Notes: a model not told the origin generated them from the sequence alone. 64,000 bases of DNA from Herbaspirillum sp. RV1423 (GCF_000577615.1 NZ_CBXX010000020.1:1-64000), one strand, 5' to 3'; numbered from the stretch's first letter, positions 1 to 9,305 are shown. Made by a program: numbers and translations.

Positions 1-1562
1 AGCTCGCCGCCGCAGCCGGCAAGGACATCTCGGTGTGCGTGCTGGAAAAAGGCAGCGAAGTCGGCGCCCATATCCTCTCCGGCGCGGTCATGGATCCGCA
101 GGCGATCACCGAACTGTTCCCCGACTGGAAAGAACGCGGCGCTCCGCTCAACACCGCAGTCACCGAAGACCGCTTCCTTTTCCTCTCCGCCGGCAAGGCC
201 TACCAGACCCCCTCGTGGATGCTGCCGGCCTGTTTCCAGAACCACGGCAATTACGTCATCTCGCTGGCCAACGTCGTGCGCTGGCTGGGCCAGCAGGCGG
301 AGGCGCTGGGCGTGGAAGTCTTCCCCGGCTTTCCGGCGGCGGAAATCCTCTATAACGACGACGGTTCCGTCAAAGGCGTCGCCACCGGCAACATGGGCGT
401 GGACCGCCACGGCGAGCCGACCGCCGCGTTCCAGCTCGGCATGGAGCTGCACGCCAAATACACTTTCTTCGCCGAGGGCGCGCGCGGCCATCTGGGCAAG
501 CAACTGATCGCGAAATACAAGCTCGATGCCGGCAAGGATCCCCAGACCTATGCCATCGGCATCAAGGAGATCTGGGAAATCGATCCGAAGATGCACAAGC
601 CGGGCCTGGTGGTGCATACCGCGGGCTGGCCGCTGGACAGCAAGACCTACGGCGGCTCTTTCCTGTATCACCTGGAGAACAACCAGGTGGCGGTCGGCTA
701 TGTGGTCGGCCTGGCGTACGAGAATCCTTACCTGTCGCCGTATGAAGAATTCCAGCGCTATAAAACGCATCCGGAAATCCGCAAGTTCTTTGAGGGCGGC
801 AGGCGTCTGGCTTACGGCGCGCGCGCGATTACCGCCGGCGGCCTGCAATCGCTGCCGAAGCTGACCTTCCCGGGCGGCGCGCTGATCGGCTGCGACGCGG
901 GTTTCCTCAATGCCTCGCGCATCAAGGGCAGCCATGCCGCGATCAAGACCGGGATGCTGGCGGCCGAGGCGGTGTTTGAGGCATTGAATGGCGGCCGTCA
1001 GTATGACGAGCTGACGGCGTACAGCGCGGCGTTTGAAAAATCCTGGCTGCATGAAGAACTGCACAAGGCGCGCAACTTCAAGCCGTCGATGAGCAAGGGC
1101 CTATACACCGGCACGCTGCTGGTGGGGATCGATCAGGTGCTGTTCGGCGGCAAGGCGCCGTGGACGCTGCATCATTCGCACGCCGACCATGAATGCCTGA
1201 AGCCGGCGGCCGGCTTCACGCCGATTGCCTATCCGAAGCCGGACGGCAAGCTGACCTTCGACCGCCTGTCGTCGGTGTTCATCTCGAACACCAATCATGC
1301 GGAAGACCAGCCGATCCATTTGACGCTGAAGGATGCTTCGGTGCCGGTGGGCATCAATCTGGCGAAGTATGCCGGCCCGGAAGCGCGCTACTGCCCTGCG
1401 GGCGTGTACGAGTTCGTGAAGAACGACGACAATACGGATCGCCTGCAGATCAATGCGCAGAACTGTGTCCACTGCAAGACCTGCGACATCAAGGATCCGA
1501 CGCAGAACATCGTGTGGGTGACGCCGGAAGGCGGCGGCGGACCGAATTATTCGAATATGTGA
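1..1562 (+). CDS. Electron transfer flavoprotein-ubiquinone oxidoreductase (5' truncated by window edge)
   Basis: ETF-QO takes electrons from reduced electron transfer flavoprotein and passes them through FAD and a [4Fe-4S] cluster to ubiquinone at the inner membrane, linking fatty-acid and amino-acid oxidation to respiration. The open frame runs in from the window edge (first full codon at base 3), so the N-terminal FAD Rossmann loop is missing; what remains starts at the VLEKG segment. The C-terminus carries the cluster ligands: a Cys in RYCPAG, then three more in NCVHCKTC, followed by a glycine-rich end (GGGGPNYSNM). About 520 residues are present of the usual ~550. No operon partner is visible; the next genes are on the other strand. 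Confidence 0.95.
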   Translation, partial: LAAAAGKDISVCVLEKGSEVGAHILSGAVMDPQAITELFPDWKERGAPLNTAVTEDRFLFLSAGKAYQTPSWMLPACFQNHGNYVISLANVVRWLGQQAEALGVEVFPGFPAAEILYNDDGSVKGVATGNMGVDRHGEPTAAFQLGMELHAKYTFFAEGARGHLGKQLIAKYKLDAGKDPQTYAIGIKEIWEIDPKMHKPGLVVHTAGWPLDSKTYGGSFLYHLENNQVAVGYVVGLAYENPYLSPYEEFQRYKTHPEIRKFFEGGRRLAYGARAITAGGLQSLPKLTFPGGALIGCDAGFLNASRIKGSHAAIKTGMLAAEAVFEALNGGRQYDELTAYSAAFEKSWLHEELHKARNFKPSMSKGLYTGTLLVGIDQVLFGGKAPWTLHHSHADHECLKPAAGFTPIAYPKPDGKLTFDRLSSVFISNTNHAEDQPIHLTLKDASVPVGINLAKYAGPEARYCPAGVYEFVKNDDNTDRLQINAQNCVHCKTCDIKDPTQNIVWVTPEGGGGPNYSNM

Positions 1563-1798
1563 TTTGGCTTCTGCATTGTTCGCAAAAATCAAAATGGCGC
1601 TTCGACAAAGACGAAGCGACTGCCATCGGCGTATCGGGATCGTCCAGCGCCGTACCTTTGACGTTTTGGAGAATCCTGATGATGGCCAAGACGGCGAACC
1701 AGCGTTGGGGTTCATTCTCATAAGCGTTTTCATGGCCGACGTTGGGACAGCAAACGCAGGCTTTGACGCGGCCTTGAGAAGCAAGCGTGATCGCGAAC

Positions 1799-2066
1799 TT
1801 ATTCTGGAAACGCATGCATCCGCCATGGCACCTTACGCTCCACCCCGCACCATGGCCAGGCGCTGTCGGTGCGCCAGCCAGGCGTTGACGCGAGCGGGCA
1901 CCGGTGGTGGCGTCCCAGGCCTGGTAGAAGGCGTGGTTGAGCGAATCGAGAACCGCGCCGCGTGGCATGGTGGCCGTCGCGGTCCCAGTACGCGTCGCGC
2001 ATGTTGTGGCCCATGACGAAGCCGACTGCATGGGCGGGGGCTTCGCAGTCGATGGAGACCATCTTC
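1799..2066 (-). pseudogene. Remnant of a Tle5-like phospholipase D gene
   Basis: Read on the minus strand, this stretch encodes a segment (KMVSIDCEAPAHAVGF, then GHNMRDAYWD) that closely matches the middle of the intact phospholipase D at 3365-5320 (KMVLIDYEDPAQAVGF, GHNMLDAYWD). About 20 codons of the intact gene are then missing, and the match resumes in another frame (SLNHAFYQAWDATTG against SLNHNFCQAWDQATG). The remnant begins four bases after the stop codon of the Sel1 lipoprotein gene, with the lysine of the first HKD motif, so the catalytic histidine is absent. It has no start, no C-terminal half and a frameshift, and is best read as the debris of a duplicated effector gene. Confidence 0.75.
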
Positions 2067-3362
2067 CTATGCCTGCTTCGTCTCAGGGTAGCCGATCAAT
2101 GTCCATGTCACGTCAAGGGTGTGCGGATCCTTGGGCAAGACGTTATAGAGCAGGTCTTCGACCAGATTGGGCATCCAGGCATAAGTGCGGGTGTAGTAAC
2201 GCAGGATGCTAGGCATGGGATCGCCTTTTCGCACGGCGATCTGCTCATGATCGCAATGGTGGTCGGTGTAACGCCAGACCCCACTCTCGGGACAGGCCGC
2301 GCCCGTTTTGATTTTAGTGCCTAAGGGCTCGCGCGGAATCAACAGGCCCGTGGTCGGGTCGAGGCGTTTGTCGTTGGCCAGGCGCTCGACCAGTTTCTCG
2401 TCAGGCTTGGCGGGGGGAACAGCGGCGTCTTGCTCCTTTTGCCATTGGAAGGTGCCGTCCCAGTGCGGCAACTTGGCAGGCGGCAAGGGGACGATCTGGT
2501 CGATGTCGGGGACTTTGGGGTTCTTGCTTTCGTTGCGGTCGATGAGCTGACCGATCAGCTTGTAACGGCGGGAGCGTTCGAGGTCTTCGGGGAGGGCGAG
2601 GTAGTCGAGAGTATCGGACGGTAAGACGCCTTTAAAACTATCTTCCAGTTTAAGAGCCGATTCGGTATTGCCTGCTGCTACAGCTTTTTGGAAGGCTTGC
2701 GCGGCTTCGGCGTAGTGCTTGTCTATTTTTAAGTTGATTCCTAATGCCTGAGCAGCCTCACCATGCCCTTGATCAGCCGCACATTTCCACATCTGCATGG
2801 CAATCTCCGGCGCAATATCAATCGGTGCTAATTGCTCGGCAACATAATATTGCGCCTCTGGGCTACCCAAGTCAGCCGCTTTGCGGTAGTAAGTCAGCGC
2901 ATTTTGATGACTACGCTTGACGCCATAGCCCAGTTCCAGATACCGCGCCATGTCGTAGTAGCCGCCGGGAATGCCGGCATCAATCAATTGTTGTGCCAAT
3001 AGCACAGTTTCCCTGCTCGGATTGGGCGACTCCACCTGTCCCTGCGACACCAGCTTTTGCAGGTTGCTGTTCGCCTTGTAATGCCCGTGAGCAGCCGCGA
3101 TGCGGTAGTAGCGCGCCATCTCATCGTAGTGCTTCTCGCCGGGTTGCTTGTCCAGCCAGCGGGCGTATTTGAAGAGTTGATCGGCGTCGGGGTTCAGGGC
3201 GGGCAGACGGTCGGCTTCTTTGGCGCAGGTAAAAGCCAGATTGGCGCGCAAGGCGGTGGTATCAGGTACGGCAGGCACAGGTTTCTCCTTGGAGCAGGCA
3301 GTCAGTAAAAAGCTCGAAGCGAGCAGTAAAGTAATTAGGTGAAGGCAGGGATAGATACGCAT
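2067..3362 (-). CDS. Sel1-repeat lipoprotein, probable immunity protein of the phospholipase effector (Tli5-like)
   Basis: A 431-residue protein with a lipoprotein signal (hydrophobic residues 7-20, lipobox LLTAC, Cys23), so it should be lipid-anchored on the periplasmic side. The body contains Sel1/TPR-like helical repeats (for example ARYYRIAAAHGHYKA, LTYYRKAADLGSPEAQYY, MQMWKCAADQGHGEAAQALG). Its start lies two bases after the stop of the phospholipase D gene, in the same operon. In Pseudomonas, T6SS phospholipase D effectors of the Tle5 group are neutralised in the periplasm by adjacent lipoproteins, some with Sel1 repeats. Position and architecture therefore make it the likely cognate immunity protein. 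The link to this effector is inference; the lipobox and repeats are read directly. Confidence 0.7.
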   Translation of the reverse strand: MRIYPCLHLITLLLASSFLLTACSKEKPVPAVPDTTALRANLAFTCAKEADRLPALNPDADQLFKYARWLDKQPGEKHYDEMARYYRIAAAHGHYKANSNLQKLVSQGQVESPNPSRETVLLAQQLIDAGIPGGYYDMARYLELGYGVKRSHQNALTYYRKAADLGSPEAQYYVAEQLAPIDIAPEIAMQMWKCAADQGHGEAAQALGINLKIDKHYAEAAQAFQKAVAAGNTESALKLEDSFKGVLPSDTLDYLALPEDLERSRRYKLIGQLIDRNESKNPKVPDIDQIVPLPPAKLPHWDGTFQWQKEQDAAVPPAKPDEKLVERLANDKRLDPTTGLLIPREPLGTKIKTGAACPESGVWRYTDHHCDHEQIAVRKGDPMPSILRYYTRTYAWMPNLVEDLLYNVLPKDPHTLDVTWTLIGYPETKQA

Positions 3363-3364
3363 GT

Positions 3365-5320
3365 TCAGTCCAGTGACTTGCGTTCAGTGCCGGTGTAGAT
3401 GAAGCCGACCAGCGAGGCGATGGGACGCAGTTTTTTTGCTCGGTTGTATTTATTGTCTCTGATGATGTCGCCCCATTTCTTAAACGCCTCGCCCACATTG
3501 TCCTGCCCACCCTGCTTGTTCGTATGCAAATTCCACAACTTCTTACGCAACGGCTGAGTAGCATCAGACCGCTCATGGCAGATGTTTAATTCACTGTCTG
3601 CTTCCATGCTGCGCACATTGATATTGGCCGAGCCGAGCATGGTGTAGGTGTCGTCGATGAGCATCAGCTTGGCGTGGATGTAGACCGGCATCCAGTTCTC
3701 GGCGGGCGAGTCGGGGGCGACCAGGCTGCAGATGTGGGCTTTCAGGCCCGGGATGGCGGCAGGCAGGACGGTCTTTTCTGCGGCGTCGGGATCTTGCTGG
3801 AGCGCCTGCTGCTGTTGTGTGGCGTCTTTCATTTTCTGTTGCAGTTCAGCTTGCTTGTCCTTGGCTTGTTGCCCTTGCGCTTGTGCGGCCTTTAGCCTGT
3901 CGTTATTGGCTTGCCGTTGCGCCGGGGTGTCGTAGGGGCTGCGGTTGCCGGCAATGGCGTTGGCTTTGGCGTGGGCGCGTACTTCGGCATTGCAGGCTTC
4001 CTGATATTGCTGTTGCAGATTGTCTTTCTGGGTTGCGAGGGCGATGCCGGGCATGACGTCGGGACGGCCTAATGCGTGCAGGAGTTCGTAGGTGCGCAAC
4101 GTCCCGGGGCCGATGCCTTCGTCGCTGGCGTTGGTGACGACGAACAGGTGGATCGGGTATTGGTCGGTGGGCCGCCCGGCATTGACCTGGCGTTGCACTG
4201 CTGCCTTGATCTGCGCGGCCAGTTTGGGATAGCGGAAGTATTGGTTTTCGATATAGAGGTAGTTGGTGGTGTTGTTGACGGCCACCGCGTAGCCGCGCTG
4301 GATGTCGGTTTCGTCATGCTCGGGCTGGGTGCGCAGGATTTGCGCCATGACGGAGGTGCCGCCTTGTCTGGGGAAGGCGTTTTTTACAGGTTGATGCGCT
4401 GCCTCGAAGGCTTTGCGTTTGGCCAGCAGGCCTTCCCCGGTGGCCTGGTCCCAGGCCTGACAGAAGTTGTGGTTGAGCGAGATGAGGATGGGGCCATGGA
4501 GACGGCTGGAGATGTCTTGCCGTGGCGTGGCGCCGTTGCGTCCTCTGTCGTGATCCTGCCGGGTAGCGCCGTGGCCGTCATTGTCCCAATACGCGTCGAG
4601 CATGTTGTGGCCCATGACGAAGCCGACAGCCTGGGCGGGGTCTTCGTAGTCGATGAGGACCATCTTTTGGTGATGAGTGGGGAAGAGGCTCATCATGCCG
4701 GTGGCTTGCGGATCTTTTGTTTGCTTACCGGTATGTGTGGCGGTGTGCGCGCGTCCCATCAGATTCATATCGCGGGTGGCGCAGATCAGATTGCCGCTCG
4801 GCAGCAAGGGATTGCCGGCGATTTGTGCCCGGCGGTACCAATGCGCATCGAAATCCCGTTGCCATGGGGTGCGCAGGTCTTTGGGCGCATGTTTATTCCA
4901 GGCGGCGGCGACGTGATCAACGGTGGTGGCGATGGGATTGGCACCGGGGGCGGGGTCTTCGATGAATTGGGCGAGGTTGTCTGTGCTTTTCCAGCGCAGC
5001 AGGCGCACTTTGATGCCTTTTTTCTCTGCTTTCTTGTCGAGCAACTGGCCGATGGCGAGGTTGCCTGCAATGTGGCCGCGCTTGAAGTACATCGAGGGCT
5101 GAAAACCCCAGCAGATGATGTCGATGCTTTTGGTGGCCTGCTCGATGGCGTCATGGATGGCGCCAAACGCGGCTTCGCCATTGACCAGGGCTTCAAACGA
5201 GCAGGCCGTGGGGTCATAGGTGGTGCGCTGGATGAACCATGGCAGCGTGAGGGTAGCGCTGCGCGTGCATTCGGTGGCGATGGGGACGGTGATGTGCTGG
5301 TCTTCGAAGAGAATGCTCAT
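3365..5320 (-). CDS. Tle5-like phospholipase D, type VI secretion effector
   Basis: A 651-residue phospholipase D superfamily protein. Both HxKx4D motifs are present: HQKMVLID around the middle and HAKLMLID near the C-terminus, the latter followed by the typical GSANINVRSM segment. Enzymes of this family hydrolyse phosphatidylethanolamine-type lipids and, as T6SS effectors (Tle5), attack membranes of rival bacteria or host cells. The start at 5320 is chosen because its ATG overlaps the vgrG stop as ATGA, and the protein then begins MSILFEDQHI; the frame stays open further upstream only inside vgrG. A Gln/Lys-rich coiled-coil-like stretch (QAKDKQAELQQKMKD) lies between the two motifs. Coupling to VgrG implies delivery on that spike. 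Confidence 0.88.
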   Translation of the reverse strand: MSILFEDQHITVPIATECTRSATLTLPWFIQRTTYDPTACSFEALVNGEAAFGAIHDAIEQATKSIDIICWGFQPSMYFKRGHIAGNLAIGQLLDKKAEKKGIKVRLLRWKSTDNLAQFIEDPAPGANPIATTVDHVAAAWNKHAPKDLRTPWQRDFDAHWYRRAQIAGNPLLPSGNLICATRDMNLMGRAHTATHTGKQTKDPQATGMMSLFPTHHQKMVLIDYEDPAQAVGFVMGHNMLDAYWDNDGHGATRQDHDRGRNGATPRQDISSRLHGPILISLNHNFCQAWDQATGEGLLAKRKAFEAAHQPVKNAFPRQGGTSVMAQILRTQPEHDETDIQRGYAVAVNNTTNYLYIENQYFRYPKLAAQIKAAVQRQVNAGRPTDQYPIHLFVVTNASDEGIGPGTLRTYELLHALGRPDVMPGIALATQKDNLQQQYQEACNAEVRAHAKANAIAGNRSPYDTPAQRQANNDRLKAAQAQGQQAKDKQAELQQKMKDATQQQQALQQDPDAAEKTVLPAAIPGLKAHICSLVAPDSPAENWMPVYIHAKLMLIDDTYTMLGSANINVRSMEADSELNICHERSDATQPLRKKLWNLHTNKQGGQDNVGEAFKKWGDIIRDNKYNRAKKLRPIASLVGFIYTGTERKSLD

Positions 5321-7998
5321 GCTGATCCTTCTTTGGTGGGGGTGAGCAGTTGCTGGTAATTGTCGCGATGCTGTGCGCGATCTTGCTTTGTTGCTGCGGC
5401 CGTCTGCCCTTGTTCGTGATGGTGAAATCCGGCGTTGGATAGCACGGCATTGGACGCTTCGCCTCGCCATGTTTCTGTGACGGGCAACTTCATCTGCACA
5501 CCGTTGCCGAGTTTCACCGCATATTGCTGCACCCCACGCTGATGCGCCACCGGTATCTGCCCGCTGGCGTCGATGACGCCTTTGCCGACGGACACGCCAT
5601 CGGCCAGCAGTGCATACGGCATGCCAACCGGCAGCATGGCGCGGCTGGCAGGGGCGGTGACGGCGCTGAGATGGAGTGCTTGCTTGGGCAGGAAGTCGCC
5701 AGCGGGCAGTGTCTGTTGACTGAACTGACTGGCCGGTCCTTGTCGGCGATGACTTGCGGCTTTCCACGTTCTGTCGCCCAGCGTGCCTTCTTCGATGCCC
5801 AAGGGAGTGATCTTGATGTACGAACCGCCTGCCTTGAGGATGATTTCTTCCTTGGCGCTGATGTCGAGGCGGCCGTTGGCGCTGGTCATCATGACGTTCT
5901 TGTCCGCCGTCAGCGCCATGTCGCCGCTTTGCGCCTGTATTTCCACTTTGCCTTTGGCGGCGAACAGCTTCATGCCCAGTTTGTGGGCAAACAGGGAGAT
6001 GGCGTCGCCGGCGGCAACGGTGAATTTTTTCATGACGCTGATGTCGGCATTGCCGCCTGCCGAGACCGTCAGATGATCGGTGGCGCTGAGTTGCAGATGG
6101 TTACAGGAGGCCAGGGCGATGCCATCCGGGGCGCTCATCAGAATGGCGGCTTTTTGTAGTTGTCTGAATGTGTCGTCCAACTGTTGATGTAGCTGCTCGC
6201 AGTCCGCAGCGAGGGCTTGCGCTGCCTTGGCGGCTTCTGCCTGCGCTTGCACTTGCTCAAGCGCGGCTTCGAGCCTGGCAATTGCCTGCTGCATCTCCAG
6301 TTGCTGACCGTTGGCCTTGCTTTGCGCATCGGCGCTGATCAATACGCCCTTGCCGCCCCGAATGGCGGCGTGCGCATCGGTGCGCAATTCAACACCATGT
6401 CCTCGCTCCTTGCGCTGACTGTCGACCAGATGCCCCAGGTTCAATTGACTCTTGCCATGCTCAGTAGCCAGCTTGATGTGCTCTTGCCCCTTCCAGTCTT
6501 CCATCCTGAGCTTGTTGTTGCTTTGCGTGCGAATGACGTTGCGGCTCAGCCAGCGGTTCTCGGTGGTGATGTGGTCGGGCTGGCGGCTGTTGTGGTGCAG
6601 GTGGGCGATGTAGGGTTTATTGGGATTGCCGTCCATGAAGGCAATCGCCGCTTCGGTGCCGTCGATGATGGGGAAGTGGAAGCCGGTTTCGTTGGCCCCT
6701 GCAAACGGTTTAGCAAGGCGCAACGGCACGCTCTCCTGGCCCGGATCCCATTCGTCGAAATCAAGATCGAAGCGCACCTTGTAATGACCGTGCTTGGTGA
6801 TGTAGGCATGGGGATATTGGTTCGGTGAGGTGACTCTTGCCGACAGCGTGCCGGCGATCTTCGGCCAGTTGGCTTCGTCGAGGGGGATGCGGAAGCGCCG
6901 GTCGCTGGGGATGGCGGTGTAGCTGTTCCTGTAGGCAGCATCGCGTGCGCCGCTGTGGGTGACGCTGACGATGACCTGGCCATTGGGCGCATCGGGCAGG
7001 GATTGATCCATGCGCAGGATGCGCGCCGGACGCAGTTCGAGGATATTGCTCTGGCCGGTGTAGACGATCTGACCGGCGATGGCGGCTTCATGTCTGAGTT
7101 GCGCTTCCCATTTGGCATCTTTCTGATCCAGATGGTGGCTGCCGTAGACGTAGGGCTGGCCGTAGGTGGTCTTGTCGGCGCGGGCGATATTCGCTTCTTC
7201 TTTGAAGCGCTCCCAGGCTGCGTTGGGATGATAATCGGCCACCAGATACGAAGCCGGCACGGTTTGCGATTGCGTTTGCAGGCTGAAGACCGTTTCCGTA
7301 TTCGCTTCCAGTCCGGCGGTTTCGCGATACGGAACGCGTAATTCAGGCAGATAAATGTAATGGTCGATGTCGTCGCCGAAGACGATGATGTCGCCGAACT
7401 TGCCGGGGGTGAAGTAGCTATACAGACCTTCCTGGCGCATGAGCAGGTGGATGTAGTCCCAGTCGCTCATCTGGTATTGCAGGCGGAAGGCATGTTCGGG
7501 ATAGGTTCGGCGCGTCTTGAACTGGAACTGATTGCCGTTGAAGTCATGTTTGCGCAGGATGGCTTCGATGATTTTCGGTGCAGTCTTCTTCTGGTAGATC
7601 CGACTGGCGTGGGTTAAACGCAGGCGCGCCACCAGCGGTTCGATGACGAATTCGTAGCTGTGGAAGTCGGCGGTCTGTTTGCGCTTGTTGAATTGGGTGA
7701 TGCAACCGGCGAAGGTGCGGCCCTCGGGGGCATCGTTGGCGTAGCCGGTGAGCGCATCGATGACGGACGGGGTGATGGTGAAGCTGGCGTCCTTGCCAAG
7801 ATAGTCGGCGCGATGCAGTTCTTGTGGATGGGTGAGTTGGATGGTGATGCGGTAAGGTTCGCCCAACGCTTCAGCAGCTTCAAAGGACACCACCGACAGC
7901 AGAGCGGCGGTGGCGGTGCCAGGGACGGTGAGGTGGTAACGCTGTTGACCTGACGCTGCATGAGCGAGCGCGGCGGCCTGATTGGATTGTGTGTTCAT
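5317..7998 (-). CDS. vgrG: Type VI secretion spike protein VgrG
   Basis: VgrG trimers form the tip of the T6SS tube and carry effectors. This 893-residue protein has the gp27-like N-terminal region (RYHLTVPGTATAALLSVVSFEAAEALGEPY split across the first strands), the gp5-type OB fold around RLAKPFAGANETGFHFPIIDGTE, a DUF2345-like beta-helix rich in repeating hydrophobic strands (about residues 620-760), and a C-terminal extension of about 120 residues that probably acts as the docking adaptor for the phospholipase encoded next. Two ATGs lie nine bases apart; GAAGGA sits directly against the first (8007) but nine bases before the second (7998), so 7998 is preferred. No hcp, tssB or other structural T6SS genes are in the window, so this is a satellite vgrG island. 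Confidence 0.93.
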   Translation of the reverse strand: MNTQSNQAAALAHAASGQQRYHLTVPGTATAALLSVVSFEAAEALGEPYRITIQLTHPQELHRADYLGKDASFTITPSVIDALTGYANDAPEGRTFAGCITQFNKRKQTADFHSYEFVIEPLVARLRLTHASRIYQKKTAPKIIEAILRKHDFNGNQFQFKTRRTYPEHAFRLQYQMSDWDYIHLLMRQEGLYSYFTPGKFGDIIVFGDDIDHYIYLPELRVPYRETAGLEANTETVFSLQTQSQTVPASYLVADYHPNAAWERFKEEANIARADKTTYGQPYVYGSHHLDQKDAKWEAQLRHEAAIAGQIVYTGQSNILELRPARILRMDQSLPDAPNGQVIVSVTHSGARDAAYRNSYTAIPSDRRFRIPLDEANWPKIAGTLSARVTSPNQYPHAYITKHGHYKVRFDLDFDEWDPGQESVPLRLAKPFAGANETGFHFPIIDGTEAAIAFMDGNPNKPYIAHLHHNSRQPDHITTENRWLSRNVIRTQSNNKLRMEDWKGQEHIKLATEHGKSQLNLGHLVDSQRKERGHGVELRTDAHAAIRGGKGVLISADAQSKANGQQLEMQQAIARLEAALEQVQAQAEAAKAAQALAADCEQLHQQLDDTFRQLQKAAILMSAPDGIALASCNHLQLSATDHLTVSAGGNADISVMKKFTVAAGDAISLFAHKLGMKLFAAKGKVEIQAQSGDMALTADKNVMMTSANGRLDISAKEEIILKAGGSYIKITPLGIEEGTLGDRTWKAASHRRQGPASQFSQQTLPAGDFLPKQALHLSAVTAPASRAMLPVGMPYALLADGVSVGKGVIDASGQIPVAHQRGVQQYAVKLGNGVQMKLPVTETWRGEASNAVLSNAGFHHHEQGQTAAATKQDRAQHRDNYQQLLTPTKEGSA

Positions 7999-8257
7999 CT
8001 CTTGCATTCCTTCGAGGTGTCGTCGGGCTGACGTTATCGAAGGCTCATGCTAAGAGATGAACAAGAACATGCATATAGAACAATTTCTAAAATACATTTG
8101 ATTATGCGAATGCATTACGGATTGAATTCTTTTTCGGGGCTGGCGGCGAGATGCCGCTCTTGACGATATTGAACAAAGGTAAAGTTCGGTCAGGATGGTG
8201 TTATAGTCCCCGGCACGGTTCTACACTGCATGCGTGATCAATCAGTGCAGAACCACC

Positions 8258-8668
8258 ATGCGCTCAACAGCGATTTTCACGACCGGACCCGGCGGCTCAT
8301 TGGACACCTTTTTGGATACCTTGCTGGCCGCGTTGCTGACCGCCGGCATCGCCTGCGCCCTGACCGGTTGCGCCAACTTCGGCGAAGTGGTTTCCGACGA
8401 CGGCGAAGGCAATTACAGCCTGACCGCCACCGGCGTCAGCTACACCATGTCGATGTCCGAACTGACCGCCGCCAGCCGCGAAAAAGCCGGCGCGTATTGC
8501 GCCGCGCAGGACAAGGCAATGCAGTTGCGCCAGCAGATGCGCGGCTGGCGGCCGATGCAGGTGGAACTGAGCTTCCGTTGTTTGCCGCGGCAAGTCGGCC
8601 GGCTCGAACCGGCGCTTTCGCTGACCGTATCCGACCAGGATGGACATGGCGGCGCCCGCCAACCATGA
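8258..8668 (+). CDS. Small predicted lipoprotein of unknown function
   Basis: A 136-residue protein with an unusually long N-region before a hydrophobic stretch (LLAALLTAGIACALTGC) and a lipobox LTGC with Cys38, predicting export and lipid attachment. The mature part is short and polar (NFGEVVSDDGEGNYSLTATG, then EKAGAYCAAQDKAMQLRQ), with two more cysteines. An earlier in-frame GTG at 8234 is possible, but the ATG at 8258 gives the more compact signal peptide. I do not recognise the family. It diverges from the vgrG operon across about 260 bases and is followed by an inverted repeat and the ankyrin gene. Confidence 0.55.
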   Translation: MRSTAIFTTGPGGSLDTFLDTLLAALLTAGIACALTGCANFGEVVSDDGEGNYSLTATGVSYTMSMSELTAASREKAGAYCAAQDKAMQLRQQMRGWRPMQVELSFRCLPRQVGRLEPALSLTVSDQDGHGGARQP

Positions 8669-8702
8669 CGACGTCGCGGCCTGAAGCGAAGCCGCTTGTT
8701 TG

Positions 8703-8731
8703 ATATGATCGACGCCAGCCGTCGATCATAT
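8703..8731. repeat. Perfect inverted repeat, 11-bp arms
   Basis: ATATGATCGAC (8703-8713) and GTCGATCATAT (8721-8731) are exact inverted copies around a 7-base loop. It lies between the small lipoprotein stop and the ankyrin gene start. No T-run follows on either strand, so a classic intrinsic terminator is not supported; a regulator binding site or an mRNA stem upstream of the ankyrin gene are the alternatives. Confidence 0.6.
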
Positions 8732-8762
8732 TCCATGGTCGCGCACAACCTGGGAGTGCGCC

Positions 8763-9302
8763 ATGCCGCCAACCGACACGTCCAACCCCTCCGCTCATCC
8801 GCAGCTCGACGACGCCACGCTGGAATTCGCCGCCAAGATGTTCGATCTGGCGCGCCACGGCGACGCAGACAATCTTGACGCCTTTCTGGCCAAGGGGCTG
8901 CCGCCCAACCTGCGCGATCACAAGGGCGACAGCCTGCTGATGCTGGCGGCCTATCACGGCCATGATGCCGCGGTGAAGATCTTGCTGCAACACAAGGCCG
9001 ATGCCGGGCTGCGCAACAACAACGGCCAGACGCCGATTGCCGGCGCGGCGTTCAAGGGCCATGCGGCGGTGGTGCAATGTCTGCTGGACCACGGCGCCGA
9101 TGTCGAGGGCGCCTCGCCGGACGGCAAGACGGCGCTGATGATTGCGGCGATGTTCAACCGCATCGATATCGTCGAGCTATTGCTGGCGCACGGCGCCGAC
9201 ATCAATGCGCGCAGCGACAATGGCGCCACCGCGCTGGAAGCGGCGCGCGCGATGGGCGCGCCGGAAACCGCAGCGCTGCTGGAACGCCATCCGGCGCGCT
9301 AG
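8763..9302 (+). CDS. Ankyrin-repeat protein
   Basis: A 179-residue protein made almost entirely of about four ankyrin repeats, seen in units such as GDSLLMLAAYHGHDAAVKIL, GQTPIAGAAFKGHAAVVQCL, GKTALMIAAMFNRIDIVELL and GATALEAARAMGAPETAALL. No signal peptide, membrane segment or catalytic domain is present, so it is probably a cytoplasmic protein-binding module. Similar short ankyrin proteins are common in proteobacteria, often beside catalase or other stress genes, but no such partner is here. GGGAG six bases before the ATG is a fair ribosome-binding site. The 3' end converges with the next gene, leaving three bases between the two stops. Confidence 0.85.
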   Translation: MPPTDTSNPSAHPQLDDATLEFAAKMFDLARHGDADNLDAFLAKGLPPNLRDHKGDSLLMLAAYHGHDAAVKILLQHKADAGLRNNNGQTPIAGAAFKGHAAVVQCLLDHGADVEGASPDGKTALMIAAMFNRIDIVELLLAHGADINARSDNGATALEAARAMGAPETAALLERHPAR

Positions 9303-9305
9303 GAT

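Noticed and set aside
4076..5359. A 427-codon plus-strand frame opposite the phospholipase gene
   Set aside because: Antisense to two intact HKD motifs; Gly/Val-rich composition without recognisable domains.
5321..5767. N-terminal extension of the phospholipase frame into vgrG
   Set aside because: The extension is the shadow of vgrG; ATG 5320 overlaps the vgrG stop and gives the natural N-terminus.
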